Shown one piece after another: positions 36,481-48,906 of a stretch of DNA of 64,000 nucleotides (positions within the stretch are counted from its first letter, which is position 1; each line of letters opens with the position of its first letter). Under the pieces are notes generated by a model, which had not been told where the DNA came from, did not search any database, and was given only the letters and a program-made list of their open reading frames with translations. This DNA comes from Helopsaltes ochotensis (taxonomy: Eukaryota; Chordata; Aves; Passeriformes; Locustellidae). The stretch covers positions 1 through 64,000 of the forward strand of contig VXBM01000097.1 of assembly GCA_013400155.1 (NCBI GenBank), given 5' to 3'. A program made the translations under genes and the position numbers.

Positions 36481-37125
36481 CAGCAGTGACTGCGTGCCGA
36501 GCTCCTTCCACCACCTCTGCAGGCAGACCGGGATGGCGGGCATGCCCAGACGGCGCTAGAAATCATATCTGTGTCAGAAATCATAAGCAGGTCACCCAAA
36601 AACCTGGAGGGAGGTGCGCGGCTGCTCCCCAAAGCCCGAGGCTTGCCGCTAGATGGCAAACTTTAATTTTCAAATCCTAAAGCTGCCGAGGCTTGTGCCG
36701 GTGGCCGTGTCCGGCCCGGGACGGAGATGGGATGGGAGCCAGGTCCCAGCCCTGCACACACCCACGGGGCCGCCGGCTTTCCGACTGCCCCACTCCTCGG
36801 CACCCGGCTCAAAGCTTTCCCTGGGAGCCTGTGCACACTAAAGAGCCAGGAGATGCTTTGCCAGATGTCTCTCCCTTCAGAGCACGGAAGCAGGGCTCCC
36901 CTGCGGTTTTCCGCCGCGTGGAGACTGCTGGTGATGCTCTGAGCAAGGCCACGGTGGTCAGAGGTCCAGGCGGCCACTCAGTCAGGCTCGGGGCTCTGCG
37001 GGACAAGGTCTCACGGCAGCTGGACACCCTCCAGAGACCACTGCCCCTTCTCCTCCACCTCCGGCTTCTCTCCCGCTCTTGGCCCCCGGCTGGCGCTGGG
37101 TGTTCTGGAGAACAGAAGTGTTCTT
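36480..37125. promoter_or_regulatory. GC-rich CpG cluster (weak CpG island)
   Basis: GC content and CpG frequency rise clearly across this stretch, with the densest part at about 36660-36800 (GTGTCCGGCCCGGGACGG, GGGGCCGCCGGC). Overlapping frames in several phases follow from the composition. It may be a promoter of an unseen transcript or a CTCF-bound element. A CTCF-like motif lies near its left side. No start site or exon could be supported. Confidence 0.5.
36643..36661 (+). promoter_or_regulatory. Predicted CTCF binding site (good match)
   Basis: TTGCCGCTAGATGGCAAAC fits the CTCF core pattern CC(A/G)CYAGRKGGC. It is on the plus strand at the edge of the CpG cluster, in the same orientation as the stronger site at 11623. 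Motif evidence only. Confidence 0.5.
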
Positions 37126-40100
37126 CAAGGCTCGGGACATTGTATAGGATGGGAAAAAGCCTTTTCTGCACTTCCCTCCCCGATGGTTATCTCCGAAAGG
37201 ATTACGAGGTAAGCTAAGAAAGCAACTCTACTAAACCTGGTCTTCTCCAGATCTTTATCGATCCCCGAGGAAATGGGCACAAAATGAAAATCAGAGTGGT
37301 GCCAGCATTGCAGCAACCTCAGGTCTTGTCATATTGTGAGACATCCATAAAGCACATAAAGTCTTAGATAGGTTTTAGGAAATCCTAAAAATTGTCTCGA
37401 TCAATCTTAATTTTCTTGTGAACTTAATAAAAATATTCATATTCCCAATCAGCCATGTGTGTTGCCTTACTTTAATCAGTTAATTTATCTCAGTGTGAAG
37501 ATACTGGGAAACTCCAACTCCAAGTGTGAGATGTGTGCTCCCCTCTATAGAAATAAACTGATCATGTTTCTCATACCACAGATTTTAGACCAAGAGCTGA
37601 CCTTATGAACATCAATGCTTCTAACATGGAAATGCCACGATCCTTCACATTTCCTCCACAAATATTGTTCACTATTCTGTGTCACACTCCCAGGAAAAGC
37701 ATTTCTTCACCACAGCAGATAGTGTTTTTATGGCAAAGCACAGTGGTTAACACAGCAGCTTCTGTGATCCTGAGGACTCCACAGGGTGCCACATGGTTTT
37801 CCTTGCATCTGCCAGTCGTGGCAATCCTTTTACGTCTTTTAAAATCTTACTTACTAAGTCATTCAATACCCATAAGTTGCTCTCTACACACTACAACTCT
37901 TGCAGAATTTTGCAATGTGTTACGAAAAATAGGGCTCACTTTTACCCACTCTTTTAAATTGTATGACATGAGTGCCTTGTGAGCTGTATTCTTCATCATC
38001 TATATTTTAATTCTTTTTCAATTTTCTGGCCCTACATCCAATGTCATTAGTTGAAAGCAAAATTAGAGACATTTCTTCCAACTGATGAAAAGCTGTCTCC
38101 TCCCCATGGTATTCAGAGTCTCCATTTTGAAGCCCAAACTTTCCAAAATGGGGAAGGATCTCCCCTGACTCCACACAGCAGGGTTAATCACCTAATTTCA
38201 AAAGTAATGTCCTGAAAAAAACACAGGGTTTTTTCTGTTTAGAATTTAGATGTTGCAACCAGGTGAGGAGTTCAAAATACTCTTGAGCTGAATAAAGGAC
38301 TTCTGCCTCCAGGTCTTTTGGTGAATCCCTTCCCCTGAGGCACGGACTGGTGTTCAGAAGGCAGCCCCTGCCTCCTATTTCCTTTCTGTGGGTTTGGGGT
38401 ATGGGGTTCCTTATCTTTTTCTGCAAATGGCTGCCCAAACTCATGTTTTCTAGATCACCAATTAGAGGGTCAAACTGAGCCTGGGTACCTCCTTCTCCTT
38501 TTTCTTTCTCCCTCCTCCCATCATGGGAACTATAAGCTTCTTCCTGAATTTTTTCTTTCTTCTTCTGACATCTTGTCAGGACTGGGCAGAGATATATGAT
38601 ACCAGTGATATTTATTAATGTGGAAATTCAGTTTTAGCTAACACAGAGCTAAGGCAAATAATGAAGCATTTTTCAAAGTCTGTCTTCCCTGATGGATTCC
38701 CTCCTCTGTACCTCTCAGTAACAAGAATCACAGGCAGGTGAAAAGATCAATTTAGGGTCAAATAACAAATCAGTAGTACATTGCTAGTTATTACTTCCTA
38801 CAGGTGTAGGCTGAAAACTGTAAAGAAAGTTTTATTATTAAAATGGATTTTCATTTTTAAAAGAGAAGAGCTAGCATTGGGTAGGGTGAGGCTACATATT
38901 CTTCATTTTCCGGGTGGAGAAAACGTCAGGTAGTTGCATAAGGGCAGAGATTTGGTTTTACTTTATTAATGTCTCATTCAATGCTCTTGCCTGTCAGGAT
39001 GGACACAAAGGAGTCACACCATCTACCTGCAGTAGCCCAGGACCTGTTTAAACTGGGACACAATACCCACACACTAACACTGGAGGAAAAATTTTATTGG
39101 GATGCTGTTAACACTTCTCTGATATCAAAAAAGCATTCCCTGTGTGTTTGGTGCAAGGGGTGAACATTCCCACCCAGTTAGGATCTTGCAAACATGAGGG
39201 ACATGCCCTGGGGCTCTGAGCAGTCAGAAATGTCAAAGGAGGAGAAACATTTCTTACATATGAGGAAGGAAAGCAGATCACAAGCCAGTTTTGAAAACAA
39301 CCTTCCTTTTCCAAGTTAGCTCTACTCACCTTCTGTGAGAGAAGGCAGCTAAAATGTAATCCATCCATGAGAAACTGCAGAGCATAGCTTGGACAGTGAA
39401 AAAGTATCCAGAAAGGACTGGAGCACATTGTGCAAGCAGCTGGATATTTGACAGCTCATTCATTATTGCTGAGAGGTGTCACTTGTGAGGGACAGGGAGC
39501 CTCACAGGGGCTCTGCTGCCTGGAGCAGCGGTTGGGGAAAGCCACAGAAGTTTCCAGTAATTCCAGAGCTTTCGTGAAGGGTGCTGGTTACAAACTGCTT
39601 CCCACTGGATAAACATGTGGGAGGCAAAATCTGCCACCAATGGCACCAAGAGGTACGTTATCCAAGGGCTCAGTTAGTTAGTAGTGCTCAATTGAACATT
39701 TGCATTTATAGCTGGCCAGAATTTTTTGAGTGCAAAATGATATTGTTTACTATCTTTTCTCGAGTTTCTAAAAATACCTATTTTCTTGTCTGTTATGGTA
39801 CTGCCCCATTGCCAGTTGCCCTACATATTATGCAAAGAAATACCTAGGGTAATATAAACCCAGACATATTTTAAAAAATATTAATGAGTACAGAATGGAG
39901 AAAAGGGGAATAATTCTTTGAATTTTTCAAAATTTTATTGTCCTTACTCAGAACAAAGCAATGTTTAAAGCCTGCAAAATTTATTGTGAAAGAGATTTAA
40001 TTTTTCCTTGTGTTTTTCCTGACACATCTTAGACATGTTTTGATTTTCATTAACTATTTGACAGCAGATTCCTAAGGTAGTGGAGAAAAAAAAGAAAACA

Positions 40101-40775
40101 AAAGAGTAATATTGGTAATTGCTTTTCAAAGGGCTCTGTTAGCATTCCAGCTGTTCCCTTTATGCAGCAGGGTAGTAAATAAAATGAATGAATGAAGAAC
40201 TGTCTTTATTTAAAAGCATTAATTACTGATGCAAAAGGCAATGGGATTTAGCTGGGAAAAAATGAAAAATCTTTTATTGTTAATTTTTAATTTTTAACTT
40301 TGTATTTCCTCATCATGAATCTGTAAAAATGCAACATCCTATTATTTTTCGTGTCCTAAGTACAATGGATTGCATTTAAGAAAATACAAAGGCTTTCTCT
40401 TTTTTTAGTAATATTGTCTAATTCTCCCTCTACCCCCAGGTAATAATTAAATGTAGAGCATGGAACAGGGAAGGTCTGTTCCTAATGTCAGACTGGTATG
40501 AACTGGGAGCTAATCCATGGACTCAGTTGTGTGACAATGTGAGAAAATGGTTGGGAGATTAGAGTTAAGACTTCTGTTTCTGGGAAGACTCATTGAAGAG
40601 CATATAGCTCTTTTCCTGGAGAGATGTTCCGGAGTCTTTCACATGCTTATTTTAATCATTTATGAAAAATACACCGAATAGGAAAAAAAAAAATGTTTCT
40701 AATTCTAGTAGTTCCAAGCAGTGTCTCAAGGTTGAGCACAAAACAAACCATACATAAATAGTAGAAAACAGTCCG
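37126..40775. other. Non-coding sequence, no gene seen
   Basis: AT-rich. A 125-codon frame at 37605-37982 has no family match and is of chance length. No known repeat was recognised. Confidence 0.5.
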
Positions 40776-40779
40776 CATC

Positions 40780-40925
40780 TTGTTGCCATGACAATGCCCT
40801 ACTTATAGCACATTAAGCTGATTCATGTCTTTTCTCACCTCACTGTTAATAAATTATGGTGGCTGATGAGAATTAAGCCAGCTGGAAGAGCCAGTGAATG
40901 TAAGCAGCAAATTAATTTGCCACTT
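40780..40925. promoter_or_regulatory. Enhancer-like motif cluster (RFX X-box, homeodomain palindrome)
   Basis: GTTGCCATGACAAT (40782-40795) matches the palindromic RFX X-box consensus at 12 of 14 positions. About 110 bases further is GCAAATTAATTTGC (40907-40920), a perfect palindrome with back-to-back ATTA homeodomain cores and POU-like flanks. Between them lie AATTAAGC and CAGCTG E-box words. The mix resembles developmental or neural enhancers of vertebrates. Activity and conservation are inferred, not shown. Confidence 0.35.
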
Positions 40926-42880
40926 AAACGTGGTGTCCTTCAGGGGAATTACCCTCTACATAGCAAATAATATCTTACTGTATATGTAAAGCAGTAGGAA
41001 TAAGTTGAAACAGCTAATCTTTGTTTTCTCTGTAATATTGATGTATCACAGCTTATTGCTGTACCAGCAAGAGGTGGTGCAGCCCCACTCCTGCTGTAGG
41101 CAGCAGCACCAACTTCATTGGGTGGCAGATGAGACTCCTGCACTCCATCAGTGAAGATTACAGGAATAAATCTTTAAAACATTGATTTCCCAAGTCTGAG
41201 CCATGTTTTCTCGTTGCAAGTGTGGGACATTTGGCCAGCAGCTGCTGAAGGATGTCACCTGCAGTCCAGCACCTTTATGCTAAACTGGTGCACGGTGCCT
41301 ACATGTGCAGGGTTACAATGAGGACAGTAATTTCCCAGCTGATGTGTCAATGGGGTTTATGCAGGTCACAGTGCAAGAATGCAACTGAGACCAGGCATTC
41401 ATCAACGGTGAGCAGAATTTAGGCTTCTTGATTAATGTATATTCACAGTGAAAAAGATTTTCTCCTTTTTCTGAAGGGAGAGATTCAACAATGGTTATGG
41501 TAGAACTGAATAAACTCTGTATAGCTCACAATGGCAGCCTTTAAGGGAAACCAGCCACACTTCATTCAAACCTTTGTCTCTACATGCACTTGAAGTCAAT
41601 AAACTAACAGCTGGAGCTGGAGGTCTGTATGGGAGGACTTTCCAAGTCAGAAGTATAAGCCTCCTTGAAAGGTACCAAATGCTTGCTCTTGGGGCCTGAA
41701 ATCTGTGAAATGCTAGCTGAATTCTGCTAATAAGTATTCTGTGATCTTCAAGCATTTGCTCAAGTGCAGGAGTCTTATTGCTTTCCCTATATTTTTTCTT
41801 CACTGACTTTCTTCTTGAATGGTTTCACTTCTCTCTCAGCTGTAAAACAAATGCAAATTTTCTTTGGCGTTGCACTTCATGCAATGAGTTAACCCAAGAA
41901 ACCTTACCTGATCAGAATAACCTGAGGAAACCAAATTAAATAGTTGTTCTGTATAGCTTGACTAAGCTAAGCCCTCCTCCTTTTGATTCTTAATTTCATC
42001 TTTCAATGAAAAATCACTGGAGGCTGGCACCTGCTCAATTATCAAAAACGCCACTAGTGTGTATTCCTCTTTTGCTGCTCCTTGTCAGCCCCTTCTGGTT
42101 CTTCAGCCTCCCTTAGCAAGGAGGATGCCAAGCACGCCCACTCCTGGTCCTCCCCCATTAATTCAGACTGGGAGACAGGACAGAGAGGTACCCCAGCTCC
42201 AGGTCTTCTCAGCAAAGTGATGCTTGGGGACCACGTTGTTTCTTTCCCCCACAGTGCTGAGAAGCAGAATCTCCCCTGCCTCATATGCCCCTACACATGC
42301 AAAGTGGGACACGATTAAAGGTTAATTTTTTGTTTCCCACACACTTCTGAATACACTCCCGAGAGGCTTTTGGAGAAGACCCGCTGCGTTGTGCTGGGGA
42401 CCTGAAGAGGTGATTCCAGTCAGAAGCTGAGTTCTCATCCTGATCTGAAAGCTGTGCTTTGTTTGGGGCAGGAGCATTGTCAGCCCGGTCCAGCACAGCT
42501 GGAGAGCCGGAGCCTGCAGCTGCAGAGCTCCGCAGAGCCGGCGGCTCCATGGGGATGGATCCCGCCGGCATCAATAGGCTCGGCCTCTCGGTGTCTAGAC
42601 ACTCCTGCCCATCCTTTCACAGCAGGAAAACAGCCTAAATGATTACATGGATTTTGCAATTCAAAAGCATGTCTGTGCACCTCATCCAATGGCTTTTGAT
42701 CCGTGAGGAAGATGCAGGCACACATTGGGAATTCGTGCTTTATTCTGTATGGAATCCTAAACTCTCATCTTCTTCCATTCCTGTAGTGCCCATCAGCTCC
42801 ATTGCAAGGTTAAGGCTTCTTTCTTTTTATTTCCACACCAGCAGACTTGGATCTTGACAAAGAGGATGGACTGTTCTAAA

Positions 42881-42885
<5 letters not shown>
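40926..42885. other. Non-coding sequence with a small CpG patch
   Basis: GC and CpG rise modestly at 42480-42610, around GAGCCGGCGGCTCC and CCCGCCGGC. No start site, exon or repeat was supported. Confidence 0.45.
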
Positions 42886-42958
<73 letters not shown>

Positions 42959-42966
42959 CCCCCCCC
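42886..42966. repeat. Long poly-T tract followed by C8
   Basis: A 73-base run of T with one C (42914), followed directly by eight Cs. On the minus strand this reads G8 then a long poly-A. No polyadenylation signal precedes the A run and no target-site duplication was seen, so it is not called as a retrocopy tail. Its length and purity make an assembly or sequencing artefact possible. Confidence 0.95.
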
Positions 42967-44300
42967 GTCTGTATAGGACTAGCTATAGGCATAGCTGAGA
43001 GATTTTCTGAATGGAGATTTTCAGTAGTATCAGCAGCTTTAAATCCACATAAATCCACAAAACTAAAATTCCTTGCAGACTCCTTGCAATTTCAAGGCAC
43101 AACACAAATTTTTTTTATGTGAGATGAATTTATTACCAATTAATTTAGATCCCTACTCTGAATTATGGAAAAATTAGCACATGTGAGTACTGCAGGAATT
43201 TTGCAAATCTGCTTAAGACTTTCTGAAAATTGCAGGGACTGATGTGAAGCTGATTTCCAGCTTCTCAAACAATGAGCCTTTGGGAAACTATGAGTTAATC
43301 TGTACCCTACTTTTACTCTTCCCTCTTCTGTTTTGCCTTACTGTGAAAGTATTAATGATACAAAGTGGCATCATACATGAAACCAAACCCCAAATCTCAC
43401 CGAAGACAAATGAACGCCACCTCCTCTCCTCAACTGCCACCACCCAGTCTGCCCTGCCAGAGCATCGCCTGCTGCACAATGGCTTCAAACCTCTCCCTTC
43501 CAGTGCAGCTCAGCAGATTGATATCAGCTGACTGACCCTCCTTTGTAACTTGCTGTGTGTGGAGGCCTCTGGAGTTCCGGGGCTGGAGCTACAGAAAGGT
43601 GACAAGCCATTTCCATGTTTCCTTTTGATTGGTTTCCCTACTCAAAAAAAAGTGAGAGAGAGGAGATTTGGTTACTTCTAAAGGAAGTACTGAGCAGCCA
43701 CAGGGAGAGAGGATGTGCTTAGCTAATGTCCATGCAGCTTCTACTGGAGCCTTGTCATGGCTGGGTGGAAAAAGCAAGGGCAGAGAGGGCTTTGTAATGA
43801 GAATAGTTGTGTTTCCTATTCCTATGAGAATAGCAGATTTACTTCGGCATATACTGAAAACACCAAAATCTCAAATCAGTCCATGCATGTGAAGGATCAC
43901 AGCCTCCAAAATCTGCCAGTACCGTCCTGCCCTCACCAAGAATGTTGTTGATTTGAATGAAGATATGTCCCACTCAATGCATCTTGGATGCCTGGGAAGT
44001 TTTTCTTATTTTCTCTGCTTGTACCTCTGAAAGAGGGAGGCATGGGGTGGAGAGTCTTTATAGATCAGCTTGCAGTCTTCTCCATCTGTTTCAGTAAATA
44101 GTAGGTAGAAATCATGAAAGGCAAAGCAAAAAACCAATGCTTTCTATTGCATGACACTTAGTACAAGGATGTCTGACTTACAGAGCCTTATTCTAAAAAC
44201 TTCTTTATAGATGAAAGATTTTTTTTCTTCTCCCTGGGTTATTCTAGTTCATCTTCCTCATAATGATTCTCTCCTTAAATTTCCATTGTGTGGCTCATGA
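42967..44300. other. Non-coding sequence, no gene seen
   Basis: No supported exon or known repeat. Confidence 0.5.
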
Positions 44301-44362
44301 TGTGATTCTTGGGGGTGCCCTGTGCAAGGCCAGGAGTTGGACTATGATTCTGTGATTTTATG
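44301..44362 (+). mobile_element. CR1 LINE 3' terminal remnant
   Basis: A short CR1 tail: 'GATTCTTGGGGGTGCCCTGT', 'GCAAGGCCAGGAGTTGGACT', then ATGATTCTGTGATTTTATG, which keeps the tandem 8-base ATTCTGTG-type tail of CR1. Only about 60 bases remain, as expected for an extreme 5' truncation. Confidence 0.65.
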
Positions 44363-45140
44363 TATTGCTATTTTAAATTAAAGTGAAGCAATTTTGTACT
44401 GTAAGATCACAGAAACAGATTTACAGCTGCTATATTTTGCCGTTTCCTCATTTCCTCCAGCACAGCTATGAACAGTGATAGCTTAGGGTCTGACTTCGTG
44501 CATAGTTTTTTTAAAGCATATTCCACTAAAAAATCCATCAAATGTAAGTCTAAACACAGCAGCAAATTGTTCATTAAGGGCTTTGGAGATAGGTAGCCTT
44601 CAAAAACCTGTGCTATTAATGCAACTTAGAATCACCTTTGAGTAGCTGTTTTGTCAATAAAATGCAGAAGGAAAACCAGTTTCCAGTCAACTTTTCAACA
44701 GAAACACCTGAGCTCAAAATTATGAAACTGTGTGATTTCATATATATAAATTCCAGTGGTTTTATCTGAAAGTGCCAATATTACAGGCTAATATCAGGAT
44801 ATAAATGATACTCTTACTTGCTAGCTTTAGAAGTTTTAGTGCTCCTGATGACTTTGTTCTCTGAGATACAGATTTGAGGAAGTTCAGTAGTTATTTTCCA
44901 GACAGAAGCACTCTGGTTGAAGTTGATTAGTTCAGCGCTTAGAACAAATGGTCTTAACATTGCCCTAATTTTGTGTGCACCTTGTGTTAGAGGAAGATGT
45001 TGCTTATCAGCAACTGATAATGCAGCCACCATATCAACAAGTCTGATCTTGCTTCCCCAGAAAATAAGTGACCATTTTTTCTTCAGTGGTTAGAAGCAGC
45101 CCAAATCTCCTGCTTTCCCACACTTCAATGTATTGTTCTC
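44363..45140. other. Non-coding sequence, no gene seen
   Basis: No supported exon, RNA gene or repeat. Confidence 0.5.
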
Positions 45141-45161
45141 TGTGTGTGTGTGTGTGTGTGT
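45141..45161. repeat. (TG)n microsatellite
   Basis: About ten uninterrupted TG units. Confidence 0.95.
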
Positions 45162-46002
45162 TGGAGGGGAGAACCTCTTACCGGATGATGACTTTTATGC
45201 TCTCTTTAGAGTGTCTTAGCCTTCTGTTTCTCTTATTTACAGTCACATCTTGTTTATGTGGCAATTACAGCTGTGACTTATTCTGTAGAAAATATGCTGG
45301 GGAAGTGTGTAATTTCTGACACTATAAATATGGGGAGAACCATTACCAGATGATGATCAGCTCCTCGAGGGTTATGAGCAACTGCAGAATTTAACAATTT
45401 CAGATCCACGGTACTTTGCAGTGCTTTTTCCTGGAGACTATATGAAAGTCATTTTTCATCTTTAAAGATTTTTTGCTTTGAAGTTATTTACATTGAGATA
45501 GTGAATGTCAAAAGCTGGGCATAGGGAGCTATGGCTTTACTTATTCCCTTCCTTTTTTTGAGGGGGGTGTTGTCTTTCCTCTGCAGAACAGGGGAGACTC
45601 AACACAAGGCAGAACCTGGGGAGAAATGCACAGCATACAGAATAACTGTAACTAATACCAAGCTTAGCATTTGGCCTCTGCTGAATAACCCCTCTTCTCA
45701 GGCTTCCTAAGCCTGTTGGTGAACCAGCAGCAGGATTTGGACCCATTGGACCCAAAGAAGGGTGTGAAGAGCAGTAGTACAGGGGGTGACAGCAGCAGGT
45801 GACAGCCCCATGTATCAGCAGCTTCTCGCTTCTGTTCATTTCTGCTCCTCTGGCCAGCTCCCAAATGGGTCAACCCCAGCACTGGGGTGGATTTCAATAG
45901 CACTGTTACCTAGAAACTAAGTCTGCCTCTTCCTTCCACTGCTCACTGACTGAAGTCTCAAGGGTGAAAATTTTGCATGTGTTAAAAAAAAAAATAGAAA
46001 AA

Positions 46003-46004
<2 letters not shown>
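45162..46004. other. Non-coding sequence, no gene seen
   Basis: No supported exon or transposon. A short A run lies at 45983-45994. Confidence 0.5.

Positions 46005-46035
<31 letters not shown>
46005..46035. repeat. (GA)n microsatellite
   Basis: About fifteen GA units, giving a Ser/Leu-rich minus-strand frame that is not a gene. Confidence 0.95.
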
Positions 46036-46038
<3 letters not shown>

Positions 46039-46752
46039 AGGGATCCAGCTTGGTTAGCATTTCTAGACCACTGATAGTGCTGTCAACTGCTCTGCAACCT
46101 ACAAGGGGCCCCAAAATCTCCACTCAAGCAAATGTGGGCACTGCAAGACACTGATAGCTGATAGTATTTGAGTCAGCACTTCCCAGCGTGTCCCACTTGT
46201 CCTCTTCCAATGAAACTTATACTGAAATAGGAGACCTAAATGCCTCCTTTCCTGATCTGAAGCAGTGGCAGAATACTGTCATTGACTTGCTTCTGTGACA
46301 AAATCTGCACGGTGGCTGACAGCCATGACACCAAATGCTATTTGCCTTTTTGTTGTTGTCAGCAGTGTTAACTCTTAAGAGCGGAATAAAGCCTGTTCTC
46401 TTCCAGCACACACATCCCTCTGCCTCACTGCTGCAGGGTGAGCCGTGGTACCTATTGCTATGAGCAATCCTGGCTGTGTTTCAGCTGTTTTTCAGCTGCA
46501 GGTCAGCAGCAAAACTAATGGGATGTTTTCATTCATACTTAAGGTGTTTGCTGCACTTCTTTCACCTTAAAGGTAGATTAGGAGCAGTAGTGCCTGTGGT
46601 TATTTTAAACAGTGCCATTTATAGGTCAGGTCTGGGGGAGGAGGGGTAGCTTTGGTCACAGTCTGTCCTTTGGCAGCAATCTGATTTTGTAAAGTGGGAT
46701 AGGGTCACATGAATATTTTTAAATGGGTGTTTACTACATCCTCTGGTCCAAG

Positions 46753-46772
46753 GTGTGTGTGTGTGTGTGTGT
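46753..46772. repeat. (GT)n microsatellite
   Basis: Ten uninterrupted GT units. The flanks (46036-46752 and 46773-47458) hold no supported gene or repeat. Confidence 0.95.
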
Positions 46773-47458
46773 AAGAAATTTATTTCTAATAACCATGTCA
46801 GTATATGTGTGCATTCTGAATAGTTTGGTATGCTTGGCAGTTTAACATGGCTTAATTCCGTCTACAGCTGGCCTGTTGTTCAGTTTTTCCTTATACTAGA
46901 AAATATAAGGAAATGCTTTTCCTCTCTGTGGTAGTGCTTGTCCTTAATTATCCAGAAATCATCTGAGAAATCTGAACTCAGAGAAACACATTTTCATATC
47001 TGTGTGCTTGAAACTACAGAGCTTCTGCAGAGACACTTAGCATTTATGGAAAATCCATTATGGTCAATACATATCCTTCTAAATACATGATGAGGAGCCT
47101 GTGCAAAGTGAAAGTTCCCCATCTGGTTCAGTCAGAAATGCTTTTTCTATTTTTTAATTTTTTTTTTAAACCTTGCTGCTATCCAGTTTTCTGTTTATTT
47201 TCTCCCAACTGGACTCTCATTTCCCTCTGCTGTTCTGATCCATGTCAGTTTGCTTCCTACCTTTTATTCCTTCCACAGTTACAAGAGGCTCTGTCCTGCA
47301 GGTCTTACACTGGGTTCTGCCGTGTGCTGACACCAGTGTCTCTGCTCCAGGAGGTCTCCCTTTCCTGACCTGTTCCTGTGCTCATGCCTTCAGCTGGCCT
47401 CGTGCACTGACCTGCCTTAAAAATTACATATTGTTTTCCTGGGTTCATTTTTCTTTTA

Positions 47459-47538
47459 TTTTTTTTTGTTTTGTTTGTTTGTTTGTTTGTTTGTTTTGTT
47501 TTGTTTTGTGTTTTGTTTTGGTTTTGTTTTGTTTTGGT
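47459..47538. repeat. (GTTT)n / (GTTTT)n tract
   Basis: A T-rich simple repeat with GTTT units turning into GTTTT units. The phenylalanine-rich frame across it is a translation of the repeat. Confidence 0.95.
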
Positions 47539-48848
47539 TGACCCAGTAGTGATAGAGTAATGAACAAAGTTAAAGGATGCAGCTCCAGAAGATATTTCTT
47601 CATTTCTTAATTCTTGTGGGTTTTAAATTATTTTTTTCCCTGTGCTTTGGATTTTATGCCTGACAACAGAATTGAAACAAGTGAAGTGTTATAAATTTTA
47701 CTAAGCCCTCACAGCATTTTGTGAGTAGCTCAGGAATCATGAGACTGTTTTTAAGAGATTAGAGCTCTTTTTATTTTGTTTGGGTTTTTAAAAAGTCCTT
47801 TGGCTATATTTGGGTCACATTTTCAAGCTTTGTTCTGCAACCGTGAAGGCTAAAACTTTATATTTTATAATAAAATTGGAATTATAGGGGGCATCACTTC
47901 AAATACAGCAAGACATACCATTTGAGAGATGCCAGTTCTTCTGATCTTCTCCCAAAATGTTTTTTTACAGTTACCCCTTCACTAAATTGGAAGTTTCTGG
48001 GGTTTTATTTATTGAAGCCACTGGTTTTTTTATTTGTTTTCATCTGTTGCTTTTGAACACAGCATATATGTGCAACCTGGGACAACTGTAAATTTCATGA
48101 TGGATTTGGAATAAATATTTCCGTACTTAGCAAGAACTGTTTCTTGCATTGACACTTCACCTCCCTTCCCTGGGGTTATAGGATCTTTTCCCAAATCCTC
48201 TCTGTGTGCAACTGATCCAAATGGTATGTAATCCTTTTGATGCAGTTTGGTTCACTCTGAATCAGCAGAGCATTTAGTGTGCTTTTAACCTCTGTACTGC
48301 AGCCACACCTGTAGGGGGGCTGCTAATCTAATTTTGATTCACAGTGGTGGCAACAAACAGGTCACGCACGGAGTTAATGTCAGCTGCTCCACTAATTACT
48401 GCAGGAAAGTGATCCCATCATCCCGGATGAAAATGTCCAACTCCAGCCTACAAAGCACTTTCAGTGCACTAATTCTGTTAATGCTCCATTACTGCTTCAT
48501 TTGAGCTGTGTAGTCCATCTCCCAAAGTGAGGTAGTAAATCCCTAACCAGTTCCAGAGCTGGGAAAATGTACAGACTAAAACATCATTGATGACATTATT
48601 GGGCATTGTTTTCTGTTGGGCTTGCTCTGTTTCTTGAAGTTTATCTAGACAGATGTTCCCTGCTAAATCAGCTTTAGTAGCCTTCATCCTCCACTTTACC
48701 TTGAAGGGAGCAGGATGCCAAAAATACCCTATGGATGTGGATCTGATCTCTCTGCTGCTTGGATACTGAAATATAAAATGAGAATATAAAGCCACACAAT
48801 TGCAATACCTTAAAGATTATTGGGATCTCAGAAAACCTGACAGTGGCA
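47539..48848. other. Non-coding sequence, no gene seen
   Basis: AT-rich. No supported exon or known repeat. Confidence 0.5.
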
Positions 48849-48906
48849 GGTTTATATATATATCTATAAACCAGGTTTATATACATACATATATATATAT
48901 ACACAC
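48849..48906. repeat. (TA)n microsatellite with hairpin and duplication
   Basis: GGTTTATA and TATAAACC form an 8-base inverted pair around a TA-rich loop. A second GGTTTATATA copy then leads into (TA)n and ACAC. Confidence 0.85.

Noticed and set aside
36111..36680. Plus-strand open frame of 189 codons, the longest in the window
   Set aside because: About one frame of this length is expected by chance in 64 kb. It crosses a GC-rich stretch poor in stops, overlaps other frames and has no domain or splice signals.
41078..41096. CTCF-like word CCAGCAAGAGGTGGTGC
   Set aside because: An extra base disrupts the core spacing, so it does not fit the motif.
42876..43058. Minus-strand lysine-rich frame and possible retrocopy with a poly-A tail
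   Set aside because: The lysines come from the poly-T tract. There is no polyadenylation signal before the A run on the minus strand and no target-site duplication.
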